Shown: piece after piece, positions 8,925-18,502 of the stretch | Position numbering within the stretch: the first letter of the stretch is position 1 | Layout of the letters: each line of letters begins with the position of its first letter | Source of the DNA: Acidobacteriota bacterium | GTDB lineage: Bacteria; Acidobacteriota; Terriglobia; Terriglobales; Acidobacteriaceae | Length of the DNA stretch: 64,000 bases | Assembly (NCBI GenBank): GCA_021813745.1 | Contig: JAKAJO010000092.1 | Span: forward strand, 62,001-126,000 | Reading direction: 5' to 3' | The notes under the pieces: generated by a model | Database searches by the model: none | Told to the model about the DNA's origin: nothing | Seen by the model: the letters and a program-made list of their open reading frames with translations, nothing else | Program-made: the position numbers and the translations under genes

Positions 8925-9945
8925 TTGGCTCTGCCTGAGAGGGACGCTCCGCATCTCAGGCGCTCTAACTGGACCAACCACTAAAGTTCTTCACCTATGA
9001 ATCTCGTTGACGGTTTCCGTTGTGCAGGTCTTCCGCTCCTCCAATTCGCAGCCTTCCGAACACTCGCCTGCTGGTTGCTGTTCCCCACCCCAGGAATAAC
9101 AGCCATCGAACATGCCTTACGACAAATCCTGCCAGCCCCAGGCAAATCGGTCAGTTCACAGCGATCCTGTCCGCAGATGTCAACGTTTACCGGTCGAAAC
9201 GAAGCGTGTGACGCGAGGTGATGATAGGACCTGAATGAAGGCGTTATCCCCAACCCCAGACAATGAGCAAAAAGGAGCACACGTCACGCGTTCGCAAATC
9301 CACCGCAAACGCTGATCCAGAACATCTCCCTGAGGCAGCCAAGTTGCAGTACCAGAATCCTGCTCACAAGAAAAGGTGTCAAGCCTTTGCCGCTTGCATG
9401 GTTCGATACCTGTTAGACTGCAATTCTGCTTCCAAAGATGCAGCGGGCATCCATTTCATCAACTCTTAAGGATTTGCCTTCAGCCAGTGCACCTCAAATG
9501 CAACATTGCTTCAGATCCAGCATCCTCGGAAAGAGCAATTTTTACACGAAAGTGTACTTTCTTCCCATGTCCCCGGTCCTCTCCAGGCAGCCAGGAACGC
9601 AGTCCGTTGCCACAGCATCTTCCCGCTGAGCCCACTCCGTCCCGTACCAATCGGAAACACCCCCGCCCGCGGCAACACCGCATACAGCGCGCTTGCACCA
9701 GTTCGGTCGCATGCCTTACAAGGGTAAGGCATGCACTGGCGGAAGGATGTATTGCGCCTGTGCTCATCGCCAGAAGCTCCGTAAGTGACTGCATTGCTTT
9801 ATCCTTACAAAAGATTGTGCCCATGCACGACGTCACAGTCTCCCGGGTCTCAGCCCGGACTTGGCCTTCGAGCATCGGCCCTCCGGCTACTCCGTATCCC
9901 GCTTTTGAACAGGATACGTTTGAAAGAAAGGTTGTTTGGCGCATC
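8925..9945. other. Gene-free stretch upstream of rfbB
   Basis: About 1 kb between the divergent lipoprotein and rfbB genes. The short ORFs inside lack ribosome sites and protein-like composition. It contains a perfect 11-base inverted repeat (9709-9734) and a small hairpin with a GAAA loop (TACAC/GTGTA, 9543-9556). Promoters for both flanking genes should lie here, but no convincing -35/-10 pair was found. Confidence 0.6.
9709..9734. repeat. Perfect 11-base inverted repeat, operator-like
   Basis: GCATGCCTTAC (9709-9719) and GTAAGGCATGC (9724-9734) are exact reverse complements separated by 4 bases. The element is about 210 bases upstream of rfbB. It could be an operator for a dimeric regulator or an RNA hairpin; no T tract follows, so a terminator is less likely. 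Confidence 0.6.
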
Positions 9946-11031
9946 ATGACCTTAACCAACACCATCCTTGTCACGGGCGGAGCAGGGTTCATCGGCTCTA
10001 ATTTCATCCTGCGCTGGATGACTTCCTCCGCGACGCCCGTCGTCAATCTGGATCGACTCACCTACGCTGGCAACCCTGAGAATCTCGCATCCCTGCCACG
10101 CCGCGACTTGTACGAACTGGCACACGGCGACATTGCCGACGGGGAGTTCGTTGCGCACCTTCTAAAGCGTCACAATCCCCGTGCGATCGTTCACTTCGCA
10201 GCGGAGAGCCACGTCGATCGTTCCATCTCGTCCCCAGGGGAGTTCGTTCGCACCAATATCCAGGGCACATTCTCCCTTCTTGAGCAAAGCCGCCTCTATT
10301 GGCAGGGGCTCAGCCAATCGGAACGAAATGCCTTTCGCTTCCTCCATGTCTCCACCGACGAGGTTTTCGGCTCGCTCGAACCCCAGGAGCCCGCTTTTTC
10401 TGAGACCACCCGATATGCGCCCAATAGTCCCTATGCCGCTTCCAAGGCTGCCTCAGATCACCTGGTGCGCTCCTACTTTCACACCTATGGGCTGCCCACC
10501 CTCATCACGAACTGCTCGAATAACTACGGTCCTTTCCAATTTCCCGAAAAGCTCATTCCTCTCATGATCCTCAATGCGCTTGAAGGCAAATCCTTGCCCG
10601 TCTACGGAGATGGCAGCAACATCCGCGACTGGCTATACGTGGAAGACCACTGCTCGGCGATTTGCGCAGTCCTTGACCGAGGTACGCCCGGCGAGACCTA
10701 CAATATCGGCGGCAATAGCGAGCGAACCAACCTTGAAGTCGTCACCGCCATTTGTGACATCGTCGACGCAGCAGCCCCTCGCGATTCCCAGGAGCCCCGC
10801 CGCAACCTCATTACCTTCGTCGCAGATCGACCCGGCCACGATCGCCGCTATGCCATCAACGCGGCGAAAATCAGCCGGGAACTCGGCTGGAGTCCGCAGG
10901 AAACATTCTCCCGCGGCCTGCGCAAAACGGTCGATTGGTATCTTGCGAACAATGATTGGATCCAGCGCGTCCGGACCGGCGCATATCGTGAATGGATCCG
11001 CAAAAACTACACCGAGAGAGAGACGCAATGA
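9946..11031 (+). CDS. rfbB: dTDP-glucose 4,6-dehydratase
   Basis: Converts dTDP-glucose to dTDP-4-keto-6-deoxyglucose, the second step of dTDP-L-rhamnose synthesis, in the cytosol. The product is about 361 residues, a normal length. The NAD motif [10 protein letters not shown] is at residues 10-19, and the catalytic STDEVFG is near residue 134. The YxxxK pair is Y163/K167 in [15 protein letters not shown]. The ATG at 9946 puts the Rossmann fold at the N-terminus as expected; the frame is open much further upstream but that part is not protein-like. It is the first gene of rfbBACD and its stop overlaps the rfbA start (ATGA). Confidence 0.97.
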   Translation: MTLTNTILVTGGAGFIGSNFILRWMTSSATPVVNLDRLTYAGNPENLASLPRRDLYELAHGDIADGEFVAHLLKRHNPRAIVHFAAESHVDRSISSPGEFVRTNIQGTFSLLEQSRLYWQGLSQSERNAFRFLHVSTDEVFGSLEPQEPAFSETTRYAPNSPYAASKAASDHLVRSYFHTYGLPTLITNCSNNYGPFQFPEKLIPLMILNALEGKSLPVYGDGSNIRDWLYVEDHCSAICAVLDRGTPGETYNIGGNSERTNLEVVTAICDIVDAAAPRDSQEPRRNLITFVADRPGHDRRYAINAAKISRELGWSPQETFSRGLRKTVDWYLANNDWIQRVRTGAYREWIRKNYTERETQ

Positions 11032-11924
11032 AGGGCATCATTCTCGCCGGGGGCTCCGGCACACGACTGTATCCGGTCACGCGGGTCGTTTCCAAGCAGC
11101 TTCTCCCGGTGTATGACAAGCCAATGATCTACTACCCGCTTTCCATGCTGATGCTTGCCGGCTTGCGGGAGATCCTCATCATTTCCACGCCCGAAGACAT
11201 AGGGCGCTTCCGCGACCTTCTCGGCGATGGTTCACAATGGGGCATCCAGTTGCAGTACGCCGTGCAGCCCAGACCCGACGGCCTCGCCCAGGCTTTCCTC
11301 ATCGGCGAAGAGTTCATTGCCGGGGACACTTCCGCGTTGATCCTCGGCGACAACATCTTCTATGGGCAATCCTTCGCACATAGCCTGCAAACCGCCGCAC
11401 AACTCCAGCACGGAGCCACCGTCTTCGCATATCCGGTCACGGACCCGGAGCGCTATGGCGTCGTCGAGTTTGACTCTACAGGCAAGGCTGTCACCATTGA
11501 GGAAAAGCCCCGACAGCCCAAGTCCCGTTATGCTGTCACCGGCCTTTACTTTTACGATCGAGAAGTGGTCCGCTACGCTCGATCCCTCAAGCCCTCTGCC
11601 CGCGGCGAGCTGGAAATCACCGACCTCAATCGAATGTACCTGGAAGCAGGGAACCTGAACGTTCAGGTCATGAGTCGGGGCATGGCGTGGCTCGACACGG
11701 GCACGCACGACTCGCTGCTCGAAGCAGGGCAATTTGTGCAGACCATCGAGCGCCGGCAGGGCCTCAAAATTGCCTGTCCTGAAGAGATTGCATTCCGGCT
11801 GGGATATTTCGATGCCGCAAGACTCAAAGAGCTGGCGGCGCCGATCTTGAAGAGCGGATACGGCCAATATCTGATGATGCTCTTGGACGAGTCCGTCCCT
11901 GCTGAGTTGAGGGTCCTCGGATGA
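11028..11924 (+). CDS. rfbA: Glucose-1-phosphate thymidylyltransferase
   Basis: Makes dTDP-glucose from dTTP and glucose-1-phosphate, the first step of dTDP-L-rhamnose synthesis. It has about 298 residues, as usual for RmlA. The nucleotide-binding signature [16 protein letters not shown] is at residues 3-18, and GDNIFYG near residue 106 carries the metal-binding aspartate. VEKP-type lysine is present as [10 protein letters not shown], and [12 protein letters not shown] matches the conserved C-terminal region. The ATG at 11028 overlaps the rfbB stop and is preceded by a GAGAGAG ribosome site. Its own stop overlaps the rfbC start. Confidence 0.97.
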   Translation: MKGIILAGGSGTRLYPVTRVVSKQLLPVYDKPMIYYPLSMLMLAGLREILIISTPEDIGRFRDLLGDGSQWGIQLQYAVQPRPDGLAQAFLIGEEFIAGDTSALILGDNIFYGQSFAHSLQTAAQLQHGATVFAYPVTDPERYGVVEFDSTGKAVTIEEKPRQPKSRYAVTGLYFYDREVVRYARSLKPSARGELEITDLNRMYLEAGNLNVQVMSRGMAWLDTGTHDSLLEAGQFVQTIERRQGLKIACPEEIAFRLGYFDAARLKELAAPILKSGYGQYLMMLLDESVPAELRVLG

Positions 11925-12466
11925 ACATCGCCCCCACCGCCCTGCCTGAAGTTCTCCTCCTCACACCGCACATTTTTCAGGATGCGCGCGGCGCGTTTTG
12001 GGAAACCTGGAATCAGCGAAGTATGCAACAAGCCGGCCTCGACCGAGTCTTCGTTCAGGACAATTTCTCCCTCTCAAAAAAGAGCGTCGTCCGCGGCATC
12101 CACTATCAGGTCATTCAGCCGCAGGGCAAGCTCGTTCGCGTCACCCACGGCGCCGTTCTTGATGTTGCTGTGGACCTGCGCCGCAGTTCACCTCGCTTCG
12201 GTCAGTACGTTGCTGTCGAGCTCACCGGCGAAAACGGCCAGATGCTCTGGATCCCCGAAGGCTTCGGCCACGGCTTTGTTGTGCTCTCCGATGTCGCAGG
12301 CTTCGCCTATAAAGTCACCGACTTCTACTCGCGAGAGGGCGAACGCACCATCCTCTGGAACGATCCCGATATCGCCATTCCCTGGCCTGTCGATGCGCAG
12401 GCCGCCATCGTATCGGACAAGGACGCCAAAGGCGCGCTTCTCGCGACGGCCGAGGTCTTCGCGTGA
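11921..12466 (+). CDS. rfbC: dTDP-4-dehydrorhamnose 3,5-epimerase
   Basis: Epimerises C3 and C5 of dTDP-4-keto-6-deoxyglucose. The product is a 181-residue cupin-fold protein of normal length. The catalytic histidine is H61 in VVRGIHYQ, preceded by the conserved QDNFSLS (residues 46-52). The later segment [15 protein letters not shown] is the RmlC signature. The ATG overlaps the rfbA stop (ATGA) and its stop overlaps the rfbD GTG (GTGA), so all four genes are tightly coupled. Confidence 0.97.
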   Translation: MNIAPTALPEVLLLTPHIFQDARGAFWETWNQRSMQQAGLDRVFVQDNFSLSKKSVVRGIHYQVIQPQGKLVRVTHGAVLDVAVDLRRSSPRFGQYVAVELTGENGQMLWIPEGFGHGFVVLSDVAGFAYKVTDFYSREGERTILWNDPDIAIPWPVDAQAAIVSDKDAKGALLATAEVFA

Positions 12467-13356
12467 CAACGAAGCCGCGCATCCTCATCCTCGGCTCGAC
12501 AGGTCAACTCGGCCGCGAGCTCCAGCGCAGCTTCGCCGACGCCGGCGAAGTTGTCGCGCTCGGGCGCGCCACGATTGATCTCTCACGTACAGACCAGCTT
12601 CGGGCCATCGTGCGCGAAGCCGCGCCGCGGCTCATCCTCAACGCCGCCGCCTACACCGCCGTTGACCGCGCCGAGTCCGAGCCGGACCTCGCCCGCGCCA
12701 TCAACGCCCACGCCCCCACAGTCCTCGCCGAGGAGGCACTGCGCGCCAACGCCCTCTTCTTTCACTACTCCACCGACTACGTCTTTGATGGCACAAAGTC
12801 CTCGCCCTGGGTTGAATCCGACGCCACAAACCCGCTCAATGTTTACGGGCAAACCAAACTCGAAGGCGAGCAGGCCATCCAGCAGATCGGCGGCCGATCA
12901 CTGATCTTTCGCACCAGTTGGGTCTACGGGCCTCACGGCAAAAATTTTCTGCTCACCATGCTCCGTCTCGGCAGCGAACGCAAGGAGCTTCGCATTGTCG
13001 ATGACCAGATTGGCGCGCCGACCAGCTCACTCCAACTCGCCGATGCTACCCGCCGCGTCGCCGACCAGCTTCTCAGCGGCCGCGTACCCGTCGAGTCCGC
13101 AGGCATCTATCACATGACGTGCTCTGGCTCCACGTCCTGGTGCGGCTTTGCACGCGCCATCTTTGAGCAGGCCGAGCGCCTCCTGCACGCACCCGCGCCA
13201 GAGGTCGTTCCCATCCCCTCTTCGGAGTTCCCCACGCCCGCGCGGCGTCCCGCCTATTCCGTTCTCTCCGGTGAAAAGCTTGTCCAGACTTTCGGTGTGC
13301 GCCTCGCTCCCTGGCAGGCTGCACTGGAAGAAGTCATGGCGCGCCTCGCACCGTAG
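12463..13356 (+). CDS. rfbD: dTDP-4-dehydrorhamnose reductase
   Basis: Reduces dTDP-4-keto-L-rhamnose to dTDP-L-rhamnose, the activated sugar for O-antigen or other surface glycans. It has about 297 residues. The NAD(P) motif GSTGQLGREL is at residues 11-20, with YSTDYVFDG near residue 105. The catalytic pair is Y128/K132 in YGQTKLEGEQ. It starts with GTG, overlapping the rfbC stop. The convergent yceH-like gene ends only 12 bases beyond its stop, and no terminator hairpin was seen between them. Confidence 0.96.
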   Translation: MTTKPRILILGSTGQLGRELQRSFADAGEVVALGRATIDLSRTDQLRAIVREAAPRLILNAAAYTAVDRAESEPDLARAINAHAPTVLAEEALRANALFFHYSTDYVFDGTKSSPWVESDATNPLNVYGQTKLEGEQAIQQIGGRSLIFRTSWVYGPHGKNFLLTMLRLGSERKELRIVDDQIGAPTSSLQLADATRRVADQLLSGRVPVESAGIYHMTCSGSTSWCGFARAIFEQAERLLHAPAPEVVPIPSSEFPTPARRPAYSVLSGEKLVQTFGVRLAPWQAALEEVMARLAP

Positions 13357-13368
13357 ACCTCGACGCCT

Positions 13369-14025
13369 TCAACCCAGAAGAGCATTCAGCTTGTCGCGCA
13401 GCGCGGCGACCTCCTGCCGCAACTCCGCCATATCGGCCTCCAGTTGCGTCATTCGCTCCGCCTGTTCAGTATCCCTGCCCGCTGCGGTCCCTGCTACGGG
13501 GAGCGTCCAACCTTCAACCGTGCCTGAAAGCAGTTGCGCGTAGCGGGATTCCTTCGTTCCCGGCTGTCGCGGCATCACGGCCACCAGTGCAGGCTCCCGC
13601 GTCCTCAGTTTGTCCAGTCCTGCCACCACGTCGCTGATCTCGGCAAAGTTGTGCATTCTTTCCGTGCGTCCGCGCAGCTCGCCCGGCGTTTGCGGACCGC
13701 GCAGCAGCAGCACACACAGCAGCGCCGTCTCCGCGCGCGTCAGATTGAAGGCTTCACCCAGCCAATGCTCGTACTTGGCCACCCGGCCTTCCGCGCCGCG
13801 CGCCGGGCCTGCCAGTCGCTTCTCTTCAAGTCCATGGACGGCTGCGCGCACATCCTCTTCGCTCAGTTGCATCACCGGATCGCGGTTCGACCGCTGGTTG
13901 CACGCGTTCACGAGCGCATTCAGGCTCAGCGGATAATACTCCGGAGTTGTGACTTCCTTCTCCATCAGCGCGCCCAGCACGCGCGCCTCCGCCGGCGTCA
14001 ACACAGTCCCCTCGAACAATCCCAT
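13369..14025 (-). CDS. YceH-family (DUF480) protein
   Basis: A 218-residue protein of the YceH/DUF480 family, which folds as two winged-helix-like domains; its biochemical role is not established. The family N-terminus is clear: LTPAEARVLGALMEKEVTTP near residue 9, then YYPLSLNALVNACNQRSNRDPV. The C-terminus (about residues 185-218) is a short predicted coiled coil rich in Glu, Leu and Arg. It starts 4 bases after the stop of the RND pump gene, so it is probably the last gene of the efflux operon. A regulatory or DNA-binding role in that operon is inference only. Confidence 0.9.
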   Translation of the reverse strand: MGLFEGTVLTPAEARVLGALMEKEVTTPEYYPLSLNALVNACNQRSNRDPVMQLSEEDVRAAVHGLEEKRLAGPARGAEGRVAKYEHWLGEAFNLTRAETALLCVLLLRGPQTPGELRGRTERMHNFAEISDVVAGLDKLRTREPALVAVMPRQPGTKESRYAQLLSGTVEGWTLPVAGTAAGRDTEQAERMTQLEADMAELRQEVAALRDKLNALLG

Positions 14026-14029
14026 GACT

Positions 14030-17000
14030 CTATTCTGTCACCGGGACCTCGACCGCCTCGGCCTCCATCTCCTCTTCACGCTCGCTGCGATGGCGCGTCA
14101 GCAGGTAATACACCACCGGAGTCACCACCAGACTCAACACCATTGAAATCGTCAAGCCGCCGATCACCGCAATCGCCAGCGGCTGCAGCATCTGCGAGCC
14201 TGCGCCCAGCGCAAAGGCCAGCGGCAGCATGCCGCACACCGCCGCAATGGCCGTCATCACAATCGGCCGCAGCCGGCGCTGCGCTGCGTGAATCATCGCC
14301 TCTTCCGCGGATGCTCCCGCCACGCGAAACTTCTCGTCCGCGTCCAGCAGCAGGATTCCGTTCTTCGCCACAATCCCAATCACCATGATCAGGCCCATGA
14401 ACGACGCCACGTTGAAGGATGTGTTCGTCACCAGCAGCGCCAGAATCACACCCGAAATTGAGAGTACCGACGAAGTCAGAATTGCAACCGGGGCAGGGAA
14501 GTTCCGGAACTCCGTCAGCAGTACGCCGAACACCAGTGCCAGCGCCAGCACCAGCACCTGTAACAGATCGCGGAACGACTTTTGCTGCTCCTCATACGTC
14601 CCGCCATACTCCACGCGCACGCTCGGCGGCAGATGCAGCTCTTCTACCGTCTGCTTCACGCGCGCCATTGCTGTCCCCAGGTCAGAACCCTCCAGTCTTC
14701 CAGTGACTGTGATCAGCCGCTGCAGATTCTCGCGCTTGATCTCATCCTGCGGCGGCATCTGCTGAATCGTCGCCAGCGATCCCAGTGTCGCCATATGCCC
14801 CGTGCTGCTGTTGAACACCGTGTTCTGGATCGCATCCAGGGACGTGCGATACTCGTCGCCCAACCGCACCCGGATCGTGTAAGGCCTGTCATTCGTAATC
14901 AGCGGATCACTCGTCGGCAGCCCGTCCAGAATCGCCGTCGCATCCTGCGACACTTCCGTCGGCGTGAAGCCCATCCGCGCCGCCGTCACAGGATCCACCT
15001 GGAAGTTCGTCGCCGGCCCGCTGATCGTGTTCTCGATTCCGTTTTGCACGTCCACCACACCAGGGATCTTGCTGATCGCATCGCCCACGCGTGGTCCAAG
15101 TTGCGCCAGCGTCGCTTCATCATTGGAAAAAATCTTGATCTGAATCGGTTCGGGCGCATTTGATAGGTCGCCAATCATGTCCTGCAGCACTTGCGTGAAT
15201 TCAACGTCCAGCTCTGGCTCCGTCTTGCGGATCCGCGCGCGCACATCCGCCATCACCTCGTCGATACCACGGCTGCGGTGCGACTTCAGCTTCACCGTAA
15301 AGTCGCCTGTATTCGCTTCCGTCACCGCCGCCAGTCCCATCTGCAGCCCCGTCCGGCGCGATGTAATCTCCACCTCCGGTGTGTCGCGCAGAATCCGCTC
15401 CACGTGCTCCAGCACGCGGTTCGTCTCGCTCAGCGAGCTGCCCGCTGGCATGATGTAGTCAAGGATGAATCCGCCCTCATCCATCTCCGGCAGAAGGTCC
15501 GAACCCAGCGACTTGTAGCCCACCCACGTCGCCGCCACCAGCATCACACATACCACACCCAGCCACAGTGGCTTCGCCAGAGCCCAGTCCAGCACGCGTC
15601 GGTGAATCCGTAGCACCCTGGTCAGGAATTTCCCAGCAGCATGATTGTCACCACCCTCATGCTCGCGATTCTGGTGCAACAGCACCAGGCTCAGCCCCGG
15701 CGTCCACGTCAGCGCCAGCAGCAGCGAGGTCAGCAGCGACGCAGCCATCGTGATCGCCAGCGCGCGGAAGAAGCTTCCCGTCACCCCGCTCGTCGCAATC
15801 AGAGGCACAAACACCACCACCGGCGTAATCGTCGAGCCGATCAGCGGCGTCGTAATCTCCTTCAGCGCCTTGCGCACCGCCTCCGTGCGATTCTCCCCCG
15901 CATCGCGATGCATCACAATGTTCTCAACCACAACAATCGCATCATCGATGACCAGGCCAATCGCCGCCGCCAGCCCGCCCAGCGTCATCAGGTTAAAGCT
16001 CTGCCCGATAGCCCACAACACCACGATCGTCACCGCGATCGTCACCGGAATCACAAGGCCCGCTATCAGCGACGAGCTCCAGTCGCGCAGGAACAGGAAC
16101 AAAATCACGCACGCCAGCAGAAGCCCGATCACAATTGCATCGCGCACGCTCCCTATGCTGTCCCGCACGAGTTGCGACTGATCGTAGAATGGCTCCAGCT
16201 TCACGCCCGGCGGCAACTTCTTGCGCAACTGCGCCACTTCGACTGATACCGCATCCGCCACGGCCACCGTGTTGCTCGCCGGCTGTCGAGCAATCGTCAA
16301 GAGGACGGCTTGCTTGCCGTTCGACGTCACCGTCGTGTATACCGGCATCGTCGCCTTCTCGACAGTTGCCACATCGGCCACGCGCACCGGTGCGCCCGCC
16401 GCCGTCGTCTTCACCACAAGTTGGCGAAGCTGATCGACATCATGCACCTGCGCGCCCACCAGCCCCAGAATCAGTTGGTGATTCGCTTCATACAAGCCCG
16501 GCGACTCGACAATGTTCGATGCCTGGATCGCATTCACCAAATCCGTAATCGTCACGCCGTCATTGGCCAGCAGCGCCAGATTCGGCACCACGTGAAATTC
16601 CGGCACCTGCCCGCCCTGCACCAGCACCGTGCTCACGCCTTCCACGCGATTCAGCGGCGGCTTCAGCTCATAGGTCGCCAGCTCCCACAGTTGAGTCTGC
16701 GGCACCGTGTCAGAGGTCAACGCGTAGCCCAGAATTGGAAACGTCGCGAAGGTCAGCCGGTTGGTTGTGATCCGCACCGTTGGCGGCAGCGTCTGCTCCA
16801 CTTTGCTCAGCGCAGCATCCACCAGTTGCAACGAAAGCACCATATCCGACTTCCAGTCGAAGAAGAGGCTCACTTCCGCCGACCCGCGGCTTGTCGTCGA
16901 TCGCACTGTGCGCAGACCCGGTACTGCATTCACGGCGTCCTCAATGGGCCGCGTGATCGTCACTTCCATCTGCTGTACGGGCATGACGCCGTTGTCCACG

Positions 17001-17170
17001 CCAATCACCACGCGCGGAAAATTCGTCTCTGGAAACACTGAGATCGGTACGCGCGTCGCCAGGTAGACGCCTGCCAACGTCAGCACCGCAGCAAAGAAAA
17101 AGATCGTACGGGTCGTCCGTGCCAGCCAAAAGGGCTTATGCACGGCGGCGTCTGAAGTCGGCTGCTGCAT
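14030..17170 (-). CDS. RND-family efflux transporter permease
   Basis: The inner-membrane proton antiporter of a tripartite efflux pump, 1046 residues with the usual two repeats of six transmembrane segments and large periplasmic loops. The N-terminus has TRVPISVFPETNFPRVVIG after the first span. The TM4 motif GLVIDDAIVVVENIVMHRDAG carries paired aspartates as in drug-type (HAE-1/AcrB) pumps rather than the DGAVV form of heavy-metal pumps. The C-terminal repeat has MGLIMVIGIVAKNGILLLD. The substrate cannot be deduced. Its ATG shares one base with the stop of the membrane-fusion gene upstream (TGATG), showing operon organisation. Confidence 0.95.
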   Translation of the reverse strand: MQQPTSDAAVHKPFWLARTTRTIFFFAAVLTLAGVYLATRVPISVFPETNFPRVVIGVDNGVMPVQQMEVTITRPIEDAVNAVPGLRTVRSTTSRGSAEVSLFFDWKSDMVLSLQLVDAALSKVEQTLPPTVRITTNRLTFATFPILGYALTSDTVPQTQLWELATYELKPPLNRVEGVSTVLVQGGQVPEFHVVPNLALLANDGVTITDLVNAIQASNIVESPGLYEANHQLILGLVGAQVHDVDQLRQLVVKTTAAGAPVRVADVATVEKATMPVYTTVTSNGKQAVLLTIARQPASNTVAVADAVSVEVAQLRKKLPPGVKLEPFYDQSQLVRDSIGSVRDAIVIGLLLACVILFLFLRDWSSSLIAGLVIPVTIAVTIVVLWAIGQSFNLMTLGGLAAAIGLVIDDAIVVVENIVMHRDAGENRTEAVRKALKEITTPLIGSTITPVVVFVPLIATSGVTGSFFRALAITMAASLLTSLLLALTWTPGLSLVLLHQNREHEGGDNHAAGKFLTRVLRIHRRVLDWALAKPLWLGVVCVMLVAATWVGYKSLGSDLLPEMDEGGFILDYIMPAGSSLSETNRVLEHVERILRDTPEVEITSRRTGLQMGLAAVTEANTGDFTVKLKSHRSRGIDEVMADVRARIRKTEPELDVEFTQVLQDMIGDLSNAPEPIQIKIFSNDEATLAQLGPRVGDAISKIPGVVDVQNGIENTISGPATNFQVDPVTAARMGFTPTEVSQDATAILDGLPTSDPLITNDRPYTIRVRLGDEYRTSLDAIQNTVFNSSTGHMATLGSLATIQQMPPQDEIKRENLQRLITVTGRLEGSDLGTAMARVKQTVEELHLPPSVRVEYGGTYEEQQKSFRDLLQVLVLALALVFGVLLTEFRNFPAPVAILTSSVLSISGVILALLVTNTSFNVASFMGLIMVIGIVAKNGILLLDADEKFRVAGASAEEAMIHAAQRRLRPIVMTAIAAVCGMLPLAFALGAGSQMLQPLAIAVIGGLTISMVLSLVVTPVVYYLLTRHRSEREEEMEAEAVEVPVTE

Positions 17171-18483
17171 CAGTCGTCCCCTCCGCGATCCGATCCCTTC
17201 GCGCCCGCATCGGCATCCTCTGCCGGTCCCACCTTCACCTTCGTGCCCGTATCCAGTCCATACGCGCCGCCCGTGATCACCATATCGCCCGGCGCCACGC
17301 CGCTCAGTACCTGCACTTCGTCACCGTCCACGATGCCCACGGTCACCGCCTTGCGCTGCGCCGTTCCATCCGGGCCAATCACCATCACAGACTTGCTGCC
17401 ATCCTGCGCCGTCAGAATCGCCGCCGCCGGTACCTTCCAAGCCTGCGCCACTGTACGCCCCGTCACCGACGCCTTCACCGGCGTACCCACCTTCAGCGTG
17501 CCTGCCTTGTTGTCAATCTTCAGCCACACCTCAACCGTCGTGCTGCCGGGGTCCAGCGCCGGGCTGATCAGGCTCACCGTCGCCGCCACCGGCCGGTCCA
17601 CGCCCGGCACGCTCACCGTCGCCTTATCGCCCACCTTCATCAACTGCACCACGCTTTGTCCCAGGTGCGTCTTCGCAATCAGCACAGAGGTGTCCATCAC
17701 CGTAATCAACGGCGCGCCCGCCGCCGCCGTCTCGCCCGCAAACAGCGGCCGGTCCGTCACCACGCCCTTGATCGGACTCCGAATCTCCGTGTAGCTCACC
17801 TGAGCCTCTGCAGCTTTCAACTTGCCTTCGGCTGAAGTCAACTGACCCTGCGCGGCTTTCAGCGCCGCCTCACGGCTCACCTTTTGCATCGATTCCAGGT
17901 GCTTCGCCGCGCCGTCATATGCCGCCTGCGCCTGCACCAGCGCTGCCAGCGCCGTGTCCAGATCCCGTCCCGGAATCGCTCCCTCTTTGAAGAGTTGCTT
18001 GCGGCTGTTCACAATGCTCTGGTTCAGATCCAGATTCGCCTTGGCTTGCGCATAGTCCAGCTCCGCCTTCTGTACGTCCTCCGGCACCTGCGCCTTGGTC
18101 GCAGTCGCATACGCCGCCTGCGCCGCTTCGTAGGAACCTTTGTTGTCCATCGCCGCGGCCGTCAGGTCGCGATTCTCCAGCACTGCCAGCAGTTCGCCCT
18201 TCTGAACTTTGTCTCCCCGCTGCACAAGGAACTTGCTCACCGGCGCCGTAATCTTCGGCTCAATCGCAGCCTGCGCCAGCGGCGTCAACACCGCATCGGC
18301 CACAATGTGCTCGGCAATCATGCCCTGCTCGGGATGCTCGGCCTGCACTGTCACCTCGGGCGCCGGCGCAGCTTCCTTCTTGCAGCCTGCCATTGCCATC
18401 AGGCCCAGCCCCACCACCACCGCCGCAGCGGGCCTCCAGCGCCGTCCGCCCATCAAGCCTTGTCTCTCCACGCCTCGCCTCAT
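17170..18483 (-). CDS. RND efflux periplasmic adaptor (membrane-fusion lipoprotein)
   Basis: Links the RND pump to the outer-membrane channel. It has about 437 residues. A hydrophobic segment ends in the lipobox AMAGC, so the mature protein is probably lipid-anchored in the inner membrane. The order is typical: a biotinyl-like half motif (FLVQRGDKVQKGELLAVLENRD), a long alpha-hairpin rich in Ala, Lys and Gln, the second half motif (YTEIRSPIKGVVTDRPLFAG), then beta-barrel and membrane-proximal domains. ATG 18483 is chosen because GAGGGA precedes it; a TTG 15 bases upstream is in frame. It lies 19 bases after the outer-membrane-factor gene. Confidence 0.93.
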   Translation of the reverse strand: MRRGVERQGLMGGRRWRPAAAVVVGLGLMAMAGCKKEAAPAPEVTVQAEHPEQGMIAEHIVADAVLTPLAQAAIEPKITAPVSKFLVQRGDKVQKGELLAVLENRDLTAAAMDNKGSYEAAQAAYATATKAQVPEDVQKAELDYAQAKANLDLNQSIVNSRKQLFKEGAIPGRDLDTALAALVQAQAAYDGAAKHLESMQKVSREAALKAAQGQLTSAEGKLKAAEAQVSYTEIRSPIKGVVTDRPLFAGETAAAGAPLITVMDTSVLIAKTHLGQSVVQLMKVGDKATVSVPGVDRPVAATVSLISPALDPGSTTVEVWLKIDNKAGTLKVGTPVKASVTGRTVAQAWKVPAAAILTAQDGSKSVMVIGPDGTAQRKAVTVGIVDGDEVQVLSGVAPGDMVITGGAYGLDTGTKVKVGPAEDADAGAKGSDRGGDD

Positions 18484-18502
18484 CGTTCCATCCCTCAACA
18501 GC

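Noticed and set aside
9263..9469. 68-codon ORF upstream of rfbB
   Set aside because: No ribosome site, no recognisable domain, and composition unlike neighbouring genes.
9376..9945. N-terminal extension of rfbB
   Set aside because: The conserved enzyme starts at ATG 9946; the upstream frame is Arg/Ser/Pro-rich and unlike any dehydratase.
14582..17835. Long plus-strand ORFs opposite the RND pump and adaptor genes
   Set aside because: They are Arg/His-rich shadow frames of strong minus-strand genes.
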